DNA of 64,000 bases, from contig CBDCTS010000002.1 in assembly GCA_965222345.1 (NCBI GenBank), positions 62,001 through 126,000 on the forward strand, read 5' to 3'. The notes beneath the pieces were generated by a model. It was not told the origin of the DNA, made no database searches, and saw nothing but the letters and a program-made list of their open reading frames with translations. This document shows, in pieces, positions 9,501 through 18,260 of this stretch (positions are counted from its first letter, which is position 1; each line of letters opens with the position of its first letter). Both the position numbers and the translations under genes were made by a program. Source of the DNA: JADFGZ01 sp965222345 (GTDB lineage: Bacteria; Acidobacteriota; Terriglobia; 2-12-FULL-54-10).

Positions 9501-9789
9501 CGACAAAACCAGAGAAGTCCGGGCCGACCTCTTTCTCGACGATTTGTCCATTGAGGTCCGGCGCATCCCCGGCTATCAGACTTTGAAGGAGGTCTCGTGG
9601 TGCTGCCTTAAATCCGCCAAATACTCCACATCTATGCACCCCTCGTTCTTTGTCAAGCGGCACTGGCTCACTCTTAAAACCGAAGAAGATTGCGTGACGC
9701 TGTGCTTGGCCAGGAAAAACTATAAGGATATCCTCGTGCACGTAGAGGAAAAATCCGGGTTGAGCATTCAGAGAATCATTGAAGATTAG
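9325..9789 (+). CDS. Hypothetical protein of unknown family
   Basis: 154 codons with no convincing ribosome site. The C-terminal two thirds (from ADLFLDDLSIEVRRI through VHVEEKSGLSIQRIIED) look like a genuine folded alpha/beta domain, while the N-terminal part contains the duplicated segment and may be an artefact of rearrangement. I recognise no family. It lies between ubiD-like and the phage module and could be a truncated gene whose original start lay further upstream, since the same frame upstream carries a related segment broken by one TGA. The antisense 188-codon frame has weaker protein character and is not called. Confidence 0.45.
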   Translation: MGRDGRKIIGQYINSEGRIVCQRSYQAIFGDVRYLQTVQAGAWAKAVAFWGNRRDSAFNDKTREVRADLFLDDLSIEVRRIPGYQTLKEVSWCCLKSAKYSTSMHPSFFVKRHWLTLKTEEDCVTLCLARKNYKDILVHVEEKSGLSIQRIIED

Positions 9790-9888
9790 TTTCGTCATTC
9801 TGCCTTGCTCCGCTTGGCATCGCTAGGCCGGGCTTCCTCTTGGTTAGAGGGTTTTCACAGTTGGTGTAGCGCAGCCGCCAAAGTAGGG

Positions 9889-9989
9889 ACAGGCAGAAAT
9901 GCCTGTTGCTAGCTGTGCAGGCCTTGCGGCCTGCACTCTCCAAGGCAGGCAGGAATGCCTGCCCTATCTGAATGCCTGTCGCTAGCTGA
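9889..9989 (+). repeat. Dispersed palindromic repeat at the left border of the phage module
   Basis: One full unit plus a partial second: CAGGCAGAAATGCCTG, then the hairpin GCAGGCC-TTGC-GGCCTGC, then another CAGGAATGCCTG and a GTCGCTAGCTG tail. It ends four bases before the stop codon of the 9993-12608 gene, so it marks the 3' border of the phage-derived block. Confidence 0.8.
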
Positions 9990-9992
9990 TTT

Positions 9993-12608
9993 TCATGCCG
10001 TGGGTCTGGTCACGCGGGATGTGCCGAGTCGCAACTGCTCCGAGAAAGGGTTTACGGTTGCGGCCAATGCCAGGCAGGCAAAGCCGGAGATGTTGGTGTA
10101 AAGAAACTGAAAGCGCTTGCTGAACACCACGCCGCCCACCTGCACCCCGCCGAGGTCCAAAAGATATTGCCCGGCTTTGATGTATTCGGCAGCCCGGTCA
10201 AAGGCAGCTTGGCTGGTCTTGGCGGCGAGCTGGTTTTCCCCCAGAGCATAGAATGCCGAGAAGATGTGCTCCGCCTCGACGTAGCCGGGAGGCTGAAAGC
10301 CGCCTTCGACGTCCTGGAAAGGCTCCAGGGCCTGCAAGCCCTCGCTCAAGCGGCCAGCCGGTTGAAACAGTCGGGACTGCTTTTGTCCAAAGGCCGTATA
10401 GCCGTGCGCCATTGGATACCAGGCGTTGTTCGGCGTTCCCGGAGCAGCGCCGCCGAGCGATATGGGCCAGCGCCCTTCAGCCGAACTCCAGAACTTCTTC
10501 GGAAAACGCCGGATGATGCGGGCAGCCAAGTGCGCATACTTGGCGGAGCGCGTCAGCAACCATAGCCCCGTCAAGCCGAGCGCTAGGTCGGTTTGTCCGG
10601 CGGCGAAACGGCTGGCGAGCCGCTGCCAACCGGGCGCAACGTTGCCTGCCGGGTTGATGGTCCCGCTGTGACGGATGCGAAACCAATAAGTTGCCGTGGA
10701 GGGCGCCGTGTAGATGAGGAACTCCTGTTGCAGCCGCAGAGTGGCCGTATAGCAATCGACGCTTCCAGCCGGGATGAAATTGGCGCCGTCGGTTGAGACC
10801 AGAACGTCGGCGACCCCCGCGTCCCTGGCCGTTTGGGTCACCCAGCGAACCTCGTCTGCGGCGTTCAAGGCGAGCGAGAATTGCAGGTAGTCCCGGCCGG
10901 CCAGAGTGAAATGCTCGTCGCTGGAAATCGCTCCCTGCGGCGCGTAAGAGGACCAGCCGCCGACGTAGGTCCAGAAGCTTTCTTCGCCGTCGTTGTGTTG
11001 CTGCAACAGTAGCCCGGCGGAGCTATACCTGCGGATGGCGTCGTGGTAGAGGAAGATGGTGGGCGCGGTCTTGTTCTGCCAGGAAGAGAAGTAGAAGCCG
11101 GTCTGCGGGTCGTAATTGTTGGCGATGAACCCGTCAACGGCTTTCCGAAACTTAGGCAGCAGGCGGTCCCGGGTGGCCGTGTCCCCGGAGAGCTTGCAGT
11201 ACCACCACAGCACAAATGCCGGGAGGCACTGCACCGCATCCACCCACTTGATTTCGCTGATGCCTTGTTGCGCGTAAGGTCCCAGCCCGGGAATATAGGC
11301 GGGCGGCGGCGAGGGGTTCACCCGGTAGCCGATGTTCCATGCCCCGTCGTCGAAGGGGTTGCCGGGAGAGTTTGTCTGGATGCCCGCAAACCAGACCAGG
11401 AAGTTTCGCACGGCGTCCAGATAGCCTTGCATGCGCAGCGATTGGTAAGCCGCCAGAAGTCCCATGCAGGCATAGAGGGCATTGGAGTCGAAGTTGACGA
11501 CGTGGGAGTCGTGGGCGTCCAGGAATGCGCCGTCGCCGCGAATCGCCGCCACCTGCTTGAGGTAGTCGGCAGCCAGCCGCAGCGCCTGCGAGTCGGTGCG
11601 CGAGAAGATCACCACCGCCGACTTGAAGTAGAAGAAGAAGCCGGACGAGGAGGCATTCTTCCTGCCTGAGTGCCGCAGCTCAATGTGGTAAAGGCCTGCC
11701 GAATGGCTGGAGGGAGCATCGTGATCGAGCAGTGTAATCTCAAACGGATTTACCGCCGGGTCAGCGTACAGGTCGATGGTCCGGTCAAAGCTGCCGTTGA
11801 CATAGAGATCGACGATCCCTGAGTCGGGCGTCTTTTGCAGCCGCACATTGACCTTGCCGCCGGTGTCGAGTTGGGGATAGAAAAAGACGCCGGCAGCGAA
11901 ATCGGTGGTGTAGGCGAAACCCGGAATGATTCCCCATTGCCCGGCAAAGTTGTTGGAGGAGTCCTCCAGCAAGCCCTGCGGCCCCCGGTAAAGATATTCT
12001 CCGCCGGTCTGCACGTTATGCTCCAGCAGCTCCAATCCATGGAAGTAAACAAAGATATCCGGCGGCGCGATGTCCGCCGTGACGGTGACGGTGTGAATGC
12101 CGTTGGGGACATCCGCCCGCAGAAGGACGGTGTCCAGGATGGTTGCCGGGTTGCTGAGGTCGAAGCTGCCGAGCGAGGTCCCGTCCAAGGTTACGCTGAT
12201 CGAGCCGGAATCGGCTGTCTTCTGGGTGCGGAAGTACAGGTCGTGTTCGGTCGGGATGAAGTAAATCAAGGAAACCGAGTTGTTCTCCCGAGCAACCAGC
12301 AGCGTCCCGGAGGGATTCCAGGGCGTGCGGATGCTTTTGCCCGCCGCCGGGGCAATCCACTCCGAACAGGTGAAGTAATCACCGCCAGCATCACTGCCTG
12401 CGCCGGTCACCCCCACCTGTCCGACTCCGCCGATCTCCAGGAGCATGTTCACGGCAATAGTTCCGATCGAGGCCGGATAAACCTTGCTCCCGATCACGTT
12501 CGGCGGGTCTTGGTTGTCCAGCAACGGTTCGGCTGAGGCGACCGTGGTGTCAACCTCGTAGCCGAAGACCAGATCGTCGTGATTATTCAAGAATATTGTC
12601 TTGGCCAT
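9993..12608 (-). CDS. Large phage tail-associated protein, (alpha/alpha)-barrel glycosidase-like
   Basis: The start ATG (12608) overlaps the stop of the tail-tip gene as TGATG, so translation is probably coupled; a GTG three codons upstream is less likely. About 871 residues. The first half has two repeated beta-sandwich-like modules (VTLDGTSLGSFDL, VDLYVNGSFDRTIDLY), reminiscent of carbohydrate-binding folds. The second half (from about residue 350) is helical, with repeated aromatic helix motifs (LYACMGLLAAYQSL, TDLALGLTGLWLLTRSAKYA, EHIFSAFYALGENQLAAKT), as in six-hairpin glycosidases and polysaccharide lyases. By position it would be the receptor-binding or capsule-degrading tail protein. 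No catalytic residue is assigned and the enzymatic role is inference. Confidence 0.55.
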   Translation of the reverse strand: MAKTIFLNNHDDLVFGYEVDTTVASAEPLLDNQDPPNVIGSKVYPASIGTIAVNMLLEIGGVGQVGVTGAGSDAGGDYFTCSEWIAPAAGKSIRTPWNPSGTLLVARENNSVSLIYFIPTEHDLYFRTQKTADSGSISVTLDGTSLGSFDLSNPATILDTVLLRADVPNGIHTVTVTADIAPPDIFVYFHGLELLEHNVQTGGEYLYRGPQGLLEDSSNNFAGQWGIIPGFAYTTDFAAGVFFYPQLDTGGKVNVRLQKTPDSGIVDLYVNGSFDRTIDLYADPAVNPFEITLLDHDAPSSHSAGLYHIELRHSGRKNASSSGFFFYFKSAVVIFSRTDSQALRLAADYLKQVAAIRGDGAFLDAHDSHVVNFDSNALYACMGLLAAYQSLRMQGYLDAVRNFLVWFAGIQTNSPGNPFDDGAWNIGYRVNPSPPPAYIPGLGPYAQQGISEIKWVDAVQCLPAFVLWWYCKLSGDTATRDRLLPKFRKAVDGFIANNYDPQTGFYFSSWQNKTAPTIFLYHDAIRRYSSAGLLLQQHNDGEESFWTYVGGWSSYAPQGAISSDEHFTLAGRDYLQFSLALNAADEVRWVTQTARDAGVADVLVSTDGANFIPAGSVDCYTATLRLQQEFLIYTAPSTATYWFRIRHSGTINPAGNVAPGWQRLASRFAAGQTDLALGLTGLWLLTRSAKYAHLAARIIRRFPKKFWSSAEGRWPISLGGAAPGTPNNAWYPMAHGYTAFGQKQSRLFQPAGRLSEGLQALEPFQDVEGGFQPPGYVEAEHIFSAFYALGENQLAAKTSQAAFDRAAEYIKAGQYLLDLGGVQVGGVVFSKRFQFLYTNISGFACLALAATVNPFSEQLRLGTSRVTRPTA

Positions 12609-14836
12609 CAGAACCACACCGTAAGCGTAAAGTCCTCTCCGGGATCGGTGGTTCCCACCTGCGTGACGTTGACGGAAAGCTCGCTTCCACTGACGTTTCC
12701 TTTCTGCGACCCGGAGATGAAGATTCCCGTTCCGGAAGAAAGGCCCTGGTTTTGAATCGGGATTACTCCGGCAGGCCCGTAGGCGGCGCCGTCAATCTTG
12801 ACCTGAAAATGAATCGGACGGCCCTGGGGAGCCCGCGCGACTCTGCCGGAGATCAGCCCGATGGCCGTCTCCGAGGGCATCACCAGCGGCATGGCCAAGT
12901 CCTGGCCCGTCGCCAGCGGTCCGGGGATCTGTATCGTCGCCAGTCCGCCCGCGGAGGAACGAAGGCCCGGCAGGGTTCCTAAGACGAACGGCTCAAAAGC
13001 GCCATAGACCGCAAAGGCCAATTCCACCGGCTCGGAGACGCCGCCCAGTCCGGTAAACTCCAACGCCGCGTGCAGTATGCGCAGGCGGCCCGGGCGGAAA
13101 TGGATGACGTGATGAGGGCCGTTGGCCAGATCGAGCGTCGGATGCTGCAGCGTAAACCCAGGCGGCAATACAAACTGAAGCCGCCGCTCCGCCAGCCGGA
13201 ACAAAGGCGCATTCGCGCCGGGGTTTCCTTTGCGTGTCAGCTTTTGCTCCCGCGCCACTTCCCAGGTGTTGGAGGTCGGCTCCGCATTCGCCGCTCCCGG
13301 CCCCACGATCTTCAGAATCTCCACGTCAACGTTGATGTAGTCCCCGACCCGGAATCCAGCGGAGGAGGCCACGGTAACCGTCAAGTCCTCTGACAGGAAG
13401 TCTCCCACAACGGTGGTTTCAACGCGGCTGGTCTCCTGGTCGGCCAGCAAAATCAGATCGCCGGTGCGATAGTCGGCATTCCTGGGAATGGCAAAGCTGA
13501 GCCGCAGGTTTCCGCCGAGGTCCGCCGAGAGGCTCCATAGGGGAGGCTTTTCCGGGGCAGCCGGACGACGGCGCAGCGTGGTTGCCACCAAGTTCTGCGA
13601 GGGGCCAGCGGTATCGGGGTAGGCGCCGGGATTATAAAGCCGGCAAAGCAGCTCCCGCGTCTCGTCCGGGAACTCGGCGGCTTCGATCACTTCAAAGGTT
13701 TCGAAGAGGGTGTCGCCAGGGGCAGTTCCCCAGGGGGCGGCGTCGTGCTTTACGCGAACCACGTCGCCCGGCATCACCGCCAGAGCGGCTTGCGTGGAAC
13801 GGAAGCGGCAGAACAGATTGTTGTCGATGGAGCGGGTCAGCAGATAGCTTCCGATACGCTCGGCCTGGTGCTGCGCCAAGTTGCCCAGGTGCAGACGCGC
13901 CGTGATTACCCGACCGGTCCGGGCCTGCTGCGGCTGGTGGTTCCACAGCTTGGTGGTGACGGCGAAGTCGTTGTCCAGGTCCCGGAAGCTCATCTCCAGG
14001 CGGCTGGCGAGTTGCCGGGTATCTTTCCACCAGGCCGAGAAGGAGCCGTCGATGATGCTGTCCATGCCGAAGTCGAGGATGGAGCCGCGGGCTTGATCGA
14101 TGCGCAGCGCGATGGTTCCGGCGGTGTCCAGCAGATGCCCCCGGCAGGTGAGCAGCAGCGTCTCCAGCGCCTGGTCGAAGTCCACCTCTTCGGTGAAGGC
14201 AACGTGGGAGACGAAGCGCTTGACCTGTTGACCGTTGATGGGGATCAGTGCGTCGCAATAATCGGCGGCGGCTTTGAAGGAGGCCCAATCGAGCCGGGAG
14301 TCGGAAAGGCCGCGCACCACCGTCAGCAGGTCGGCGATCTGCCAGGCGGGATTGTCGGAGTACCCGTAGCCGGTCCGGACGCCGTTGGAGTCGAAAAACC
14401 GTACCTTGCGAGTTTTGAAAATTCCCCGGACGATCATTTCCGGCCCCGGCGCGAAGACGTCGAACGGCGCGTTCAGCGCGACGTAGGCCGTGCGGGAGAA
14501 GGTCAGTCCCTGCACGTCCGGCGGGGTGAGCGAGTCCACCTTCTGGCCGCCGGTGAGGCCTTCCGGGTGGAGCGTGCCGTTGGAGCTGAGCTGCCCGTCG
14601 ATGCCGGGATGGAAGTGGAAGTCTTGGGTTTCGGTCAGCAGCTTTTCGTTCGGGTACAGCTCCTCCACCGAGTCCCATTCGCCTTCGCCCAGGGCGATGA
14701 ACAGGATGGTGCGGTTGGGGTCAGTCTGGTCCTTGAGGATTACGTTGCCGCCCACCAAGTGGCGTCCATAGGCCAGCGTGACGGGCTTGCCCAGCGAGGC
14801 GGTGAGGATGTCCGTGTTGGTTGTGCTGACTGGCAT
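12608..14836 (-). CDS. Phage tail-tip / host-specificity protein (gpJ-like)
   Basis: I take the ATG at 14836 (MPVSTTNTDILTASLG) over one 14 codons upstream. About 742 residues. The N-terminus has the tail-tip pattern GKPVTLAYGRHLVGGNVILKD followed by FIALGEGEWDSVEELYPNE, as in the hub domain of lambda gpJ and the GTA megatron protein. A long central hub domain with DxVRVKHDAAPWG, a fibronectin-like region and a C-terminal beta-rich part follow. It should close the distal end of a non-contractile tail. It follows the gpL-like gene and overlaps the next gene by TGATG. It is shorter than lambda gpJ, as in many siphophages and gene transfer agents. The exact family was not checked. Confidence 0.65.
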   Translation of the reverse strand: MPVSTTNTDILTASLGKPVTLAYGRHLVGGNVILKDQTDPNRTILFIALGEGEWDSVEELYPNEKLLTETQDFHFHPGIDGQLSSNGTLHPEGLTGGQKVDSLTPPDVQGLTFSRTAYVALNAPFDVFAPGPEMIVRGIFKTRKVRFFDSNGVRTGYGYSDNPAWQIADLLTVVRGLSDSRLDWASFKAAADYCDALIPINGQQVKRFVSHVAFTEEVDFDQALETLLLTCRGHLLDTAGTIALRIDQARGSILDFGMDSIIDGSFSAWWKDTRQLASRLEMSFRDLDNDFAVTTKLWNHQPQQARTGRVITARLHLGNLAQHQAERIGSYLLTRSIDNNLFCRFRSTQAALAVMPGDVVRVKHDAAPWGTAPGDTLFETFEVIEAAEFPDETRELLCRLYNPGAYPDTAGPSQNLVATTLRRRPAAPEKPPLWSLSADLGGNLRLSFAIPRNADYRTGDLILLADQETSRVETTVVGDFLSEDLTVTVASSAGFRVGDYINVDVEILKIVGPGAANAEPTSNTWEVAREQKLTRKGNPGANAPLFRLAERRLQFVLPPGFTLQHPTLDLANGPHHVIHFRPGRLRILHAALEFTGLGGVSEPVELAFAVYGAFEPFVLGTLPGLRSSAGGLATIQIPGPLATGQDLAMPLVMPSETAIGLISGRVARAPQGRPIHFQVKIDGAAYGPAGVIPIQNQGLSSGTGIFISGSQKGNVSGSELSVNVTQVGTTDPGEDFTLTVWF

Positions 14837-14983
14837 GGTTTCATTTGCTCCAGAGTTACAGAGGGCTGCCGCCGACATTTTCAGAGCGAGCGCGCAACTG
14901 GAAGGGTTGCGACCTATTCTGCGGCGCGGCGTTTCTGCTATTCACTGCACAGCGTGGCTGCGTTCTCTGCGCCTGCACGGCTG

Positions 14984-15694
14984 TTACAGATCGTCATCCC
15001 AAATATCCCAATCACCCAGGGCACGGTCGTCGCCGGTGTCAGGCGACTGTCCCTGGACGGCTTCGGTGAGGTCCCTGGTGACATGGATGAAGCCTGGGAA
15101 GCGCTCCTGGCGGGACCGCGCCAGGCAGGAGAGGAAATCTTTGGGGCAAGCCGCAAAGGGCCGTCCCGTGGCGGGATCGTCCGGATCGACTCCGTCGGTG
15201 TAGCCGCAGTTGGAGTCCTTGAAGTCCCACATGCACAGCGAGGCGTACTTGCGCCTGGGGACCTGGCTGGCGGTGGGGTCGAGGTCTCCGGCGAGGGTTA
15301 AGGCGGCCCGGCGCTCGTCAATCTCCATTTCAATGATAGGTCCGCGGAACAGCGTCACCGCTTCGTTCGCCTGCAGGAAGAGCCGCTCGAAGACCGCCTC
15401 GGCACCCTGCAGCAGGCTCTTCGCGGCCTTGAGCATCGCCGCCGTCTGAAGGTCAATGTTCTGCAGTTCCACCGCGAACGGCTGCAGATGGAGCTTCTGC
15501 GTGTAGCGCACCGGAGAGTTCATAACCAGGTGAGGCAGATAAAGATTGCCCAGGTGACGGATGCCCTCTTCGGCTCCGCAGCCCTCCGTAAACCGATAGG
15601 TCGTCGCGCCTACCGCAAATGACAGCAGGTGCACCACGCTGGAGGTGTCTTGCGCGATCAAAGTCCGGATGGCGCTGCTTAGTGTTCTAGCCAT
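14984..15694 (-). CDS. Phage minor tail protein, gpL / DUF2163-like
   Basis: The ATG at 15694 has GAGGAG upstream. The 236 residues show the pattern of the minor tail proteins that sit just before gpJ: LFRGPIIEMEIDERRAALTL, then RKYASLCMWDF...CGY...CPKDFLSCLAR and RFPGF. Four cysteines (154, 163, 183, 190) match the C-terminal cysteine set that in lambda gpL holds an iron-sulfur cluster. In RcGTA the equivalent is the DUF2163 protein. The polypeptide is needed at the tail tip. The 14837-14983 gap has no gene. Confidence 0.65.
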   Translation of the reverse strand: MARTLSSAIRTLIAQDTSSVVHLLSFAVGATTYRFTEGCGAEEGIRHLGNLYLPHLVMNSPVRYTQKLHLQPFAVELQNIDLQTAAMLKAAKSLLQGAEAVFERLFLQANEAVTLFRGPIIEMEIDERRAALTLAGDLDPTASQVPRRKYASLCMWDFKDSNCGYTDGVDPDDPATGRPFAACPKDFLSCLARSRQERFPGFIHVTRDLTEAVQGQSPDTGDDRALGDWDIWDDDL

Positions 15695-15750
15695 GACTCC
15701 TCGCTGTTATTTCGAGTCCCGTCTTGAGCGAAGCCGAAGGGAATGGAGCA

Positions 15751-15835
15751 CAGGCCTTACCGGCCTGTACTCTAAGGGGGCAGGCAGGAATGCCTACCCT
15801 ACCTACAGGCAGGAATGCCTGTCGCTACTTCAAAT
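15751..15835 (+). repeat. Dispersed palindromic repeat between two tail genes
   Basis: The unit reads GGAGCACAGGCCTTACCGGC and continues through TGTACTC, a G run, CAGGCAGGAATGCCTACCC and a second CAGGAATGCCTG with a GTCGCTACTT tail. It touches the stop codon of the upstream (minus-strand) tail gene. A GAGCGAAGCCGAAGGGAAT lead-in is shared with the copies at 21879 and 59192. Confidence 0.8.
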
Positions 15836-16441
15836 CAAATAATCCAAACTCGCCGGGTCGCCGCCGACTACTCTCACCCGGTGCAACCCCAGAGGGACGG
15901 TGGTGTTGGTTGCGCCCGATGCAGTGGCGTCCACCTCGTCCAGAAAAATGCTTGTGAACGGCCCGTTCAGGCGGTATCCATAGCCCGCGTAGAGCCACTG
16001 CCTGCCGTCGGCTGCGAGGTCGGCGGCCTGCGACACCGACAGGTTGACGGAGGGGTTGCCAGCGGCAAAACTGGGATAGGCGTTCATGGCAACGCCCACC
16101 GCCTCAATCAACTGCACGCGGATGTTGTGCACCTCGTTGGCCACCTCTTCATAGACCGGCTCGCCGTCGAAATAGACGGAATACTTTCTTCCGGCCGTCT
16201 TGTCGTGGTAGGTGAAAAAGTGGCTGCCAGCGGCGTTCAACATCTTCAAACGAAACTCTTCAATCAAGTCCCAGTCGGCTTTCGCACGGCGGTGGAACAG
16301 CAGCACAAAGACGCGGCGGGGCGGCGCCTTCTGGCGACGAAACTCGCGGGCACTCTCGACGCGCCCGCGCAGGAGGTTGGTTTCTTTGGTTCGCGTTACG
16401 GCGTAGTCGGCGTCAACGGGAAATATGTCTGTGGTTGCCAT
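15830..16441 (-). CDS. Phage distal tail protein, DUF2460-like
   Basis: ATG at 16441 after AGGATGACAT. The 203 residues include REFRRQKAPPRRVFVLLFHR, then DWDLIEEFRLKMLNAAGSHFFTYHDKTAGRKYSVYFDGEP, a pattern like the DUF2460/distal-tail family that lies directly between the tape measure and the gpL-like protein in gene transfer agents and many siphophages. It probably forms part of the ring joining tube and tip. The assignment rests mainly on position and general resemblance. The C-terminus (VDATASGATNTTVPLGLHRV) looks like a beta-sandwich. Confidence 0.55.
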   Translation of the reverse strand: MATTDIFPVDADYAVTRTKETNLLRGRVESAREFRRQKAPPRRVFVLLFHRRAKADWDLIEEFRLKMLNAAGSHFFTYHDKTAGRKYSVYFDGEPVYEEVANEVHNIRVQLIEAVGVAMNAYPSFAAGNPSVNLSVSQAADLAADGRQWLYAGYGYRLNGPFTSIFLDEVDATASGATNTTVPLGLHRVRVVGGDPASLDYLI

Positions 16442-16513
16442 ATGTCATCCTGATCCAAAGATTCCTGAAAACTAGTTCCTCGCCACGCACGGAATAACAC
16501 CGTCGTGCCGGGG

Positions 16514-17770
16514 TCATCCCCTCAACACCCGGCTCGCCTGCCCTCCGCGCCGGAGAATGACCGGGATGGAGCGTTCCACCACTTCATTAAAAAACTCCTG
16601 GCTGGGAACCTCCAAGGTCACGGTCTGGCGGTCGCGCGCGGCTGCGTCCAGAGTCGTTCCGTCGTTCAAGCCCTCCAGCACGCTCGATCCGATCCGCTCG
16701 ACCGCCTGCCGGTTCATGACGAACTCGCCGGGGTGGAGCATTGCCAGAACGCCTCCGCCGGGCGGGCGGCTGCCGCCGCCAAGGGCCACCAGTCCGCCGG
16801 ATTGGAACTCCGGGATGGGCGCGAGGGCGAGCAATTGCCGCCTGCGGTTGCGTTCGTCCTCGGTGGCGCGGAGCGAACGGATGATCTGGTCAAAGAAGGG
16901 CTGCTGGGTCCGAATCGACTCGGAACGGACGAACTGTGACTGCATCTGGTTCCAGACCAGGTGAGCGGCGTCGAGGGCGGTTGCGAAGTCGATGCGAAAG
17001 CGCTCGAAGTCATCGAGAATTTCCCGCAAGCGAGCAAAGCCCTGATTGGCAATTGCCGTGTCGCGTTCCTTTTTGTTGCCGCCCCCGCCGCTGAAGAGGC
17101 CAACCAAGCCTCCGATCAAGGCTCCGACACCGGCGCCGATGGGTCCGCCGACGCTGAATCCGGTCAAGCCTCCGCCGAGCGCTCCTCCCAAAGCACTGAC
17201 GGCGCGGTTGCCGTTGCCGACAGTCAAGGCACCGATGCCGAGGCCGGCCAAGGCAACTTGCGGCCCGGAGAACGGCCCGATCCCTTGCGGGAAGTTTTCA
17301 GACAAGATGTCCCCGAGAGGGGTGGTGGCCGGGAGGCCAAGCGTCTCGGCCAGGGTTAGATTGCGGCGAGAGGCCGGAAGAAGGCCGGCGGCAGCCCCGC
17401 CGAAAATCGTCCCGCCGAAGCTCAGCGTCCAGGCCTCCGCCATCTCCCGAACGGTCCGCTTGAAGAAGTCGGCGATCTGCCGCCAGAGGTTCTGGAAAAC
17501 GCCGCCAGCAGTCTGCGCTCCGGAGATGATTCGGCCAAAGAAATTTTCCAGGCCGCCGGTCATTTCTTTCTGCAGGTCTCGGAACTGGAAGGCCTTTTCC
17601 ATCTGCTGCATGGCGCGGGTGACCTCGCGGCTGTGACGGTGCAGGCGTTTCATATCTTCGGCGCCGCCGCCCGCCAGATCATCGAGCGCCGAACGCATCT
17701 TGCGGACCTGACCGATGGCATCTTCGGCTCCCGCAACTTCAATGACAATCGATACCGATTTCAGAGGCAT
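16514..17770 (-). CDS. Short phage tape-measure protein
   Basis: The start ATG (17770) overlaps the stop TAA of the upstream gene as TAATG, so an in-frame start 18 codons upstream is rejected. About 418 residues. A helical N-terminus (MRSALDDLAGGGAEDMKRL, ENFFGRIISGAQTAGG) leads into glycine/alanine-rich transmembrane-like segments (ALGGALGGGLTGFSVGGPIG, GALIGGLVGLFSGGGG), typical of tape measures. The C-terminus carries the GEFVMNRQAVERIG motif common in tape-measure tails. Using the usual rule of about 0.15 nm per residue, it would set a tail of roughly 60 nm, short like gene transfer agents. Confidence 0.75.
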   Translation of the reverse strand: MPLKSVSIVIEVAGAEDAIGQVRKMRSALDDLAGGGAEDMKRLHRHSREVTRAMQQMEKAFQFRDLQKEMTGGLENFFGRIISGAQTAGGVFQNLWRQIADFFKRTVREMAEAWTLSFGGTIFGGAAAGLLPASRRNLTLAETLGLPATTPLGDILSENFPQGIGPFSGPQVALAGLGIGALTVGNGNRAVSALGGALGGGLTGFSVGGPIGAGVGALIGGLVGLFSGGGGNKKERDTAIANQGFARLREILDDFERFRIDFATALDAAHLVWNQMQSQFVRSESIRTQQPFFDQIIRSLRATEDERNRRRQLLALAPIPEFQSGGLVALGGGSRPPGGGVLAMLHPGEFVMNRQAVERIGSSVLEGLNDGTTLDAAARDRQTVTLEVPSQEFFNEVVERSIPVILRRGGQASRVLRG

Positions 17771-18186
17771 TAGTTTACCGTTCCGCAGCGGGGGCATATT
17801 TTCCCTTTGACGGGAGCCCCGCATTGCCCGCAGGGACGGTATTCCCTGCGGAACCTTTCTTGAGCGGCGCGCAACAGGAGCAGCCCGTGCAGCTCCTCGG
17901 CGCGCAGCTCACTCCAAGGAATGGGGGCGACTTCCAGGGCCTGTTCCAGCAGCAACAGGTGCGCGATCCAGAGGTCAAAGGCATAGGGCAAGCGTCGGCG
18001 CTGGCGGCGCCTGCCGGGATGGCTGGGAGCGGCGCCGGGAGCGGTGAGATGCTGCCAAATCGACTCCTGCAATCCGGCACGGTCGCGGCTGGCCCGAACT
18101 GCCGGGTGGCGAGAGGGGTTGTTCAAGAGCGCGGGTTGACATCCCGTGTTCACTGTTTCGACTGGTATTCCGGCTGGCATCGGCAT
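17770..18186 (-). CDS. Putative tail assembly chaperone with C-terminal zinc ribbon
   Basis: 138 residues, immediately before and overlapping the tape measure, the position of tail assembly chaperones. The middle part (PYAFDLWIAHLLLLEQALEV, WSELRAEELHGLLLLRAAQE) is helical and chaperone-like. The last 24 residues form a clear two-CxxC zinc ribbon (CGQC...CPRC), which is unusual for this role. No frameshift slippery site was obvious. The functional call is by position only. The upstream side faces the repeat cluster at 18261-18503, where head genes would be expected. Confidence 0.5.
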   Translation of the reverse strand: MPMPAGIPVETVNTGCQPALLNNPSRHPAVRASRDRAGLQESIWQHLTAPGAAPSHPGRRRQRRRLPYAFDLWIAHLLLLEQALEVAPIPWSELRAEELHGLLLLRAAQERFRREYRPCGQCGAPVKGKICPRCGTVN

Positions 18187-18260
18187 CCTGTGGTTGGTCT
18201 CCTTGTTTTGTTTACTGGGCAGTCAGGTACAGGCGGAGACACCTGCCCTGTAGCACAGGT

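Noticed and set aside
9232..9798. 188-codon minus-strand frame over the 9325-9789 gene
   Set aside because: It carries the same 58-bp duplication (PPISPKSHSLRPGPG twice) and less protein-like composition; the plus frame is preferred, though neither is certain.
13745..15301. 518-codon plus-strand frame opposite the tail-tip gene
   Set aside because: It is the shadow of the gpJ- and gpL-like genes, with no ribosome site and low-complexity Gly/Arg/Val content.
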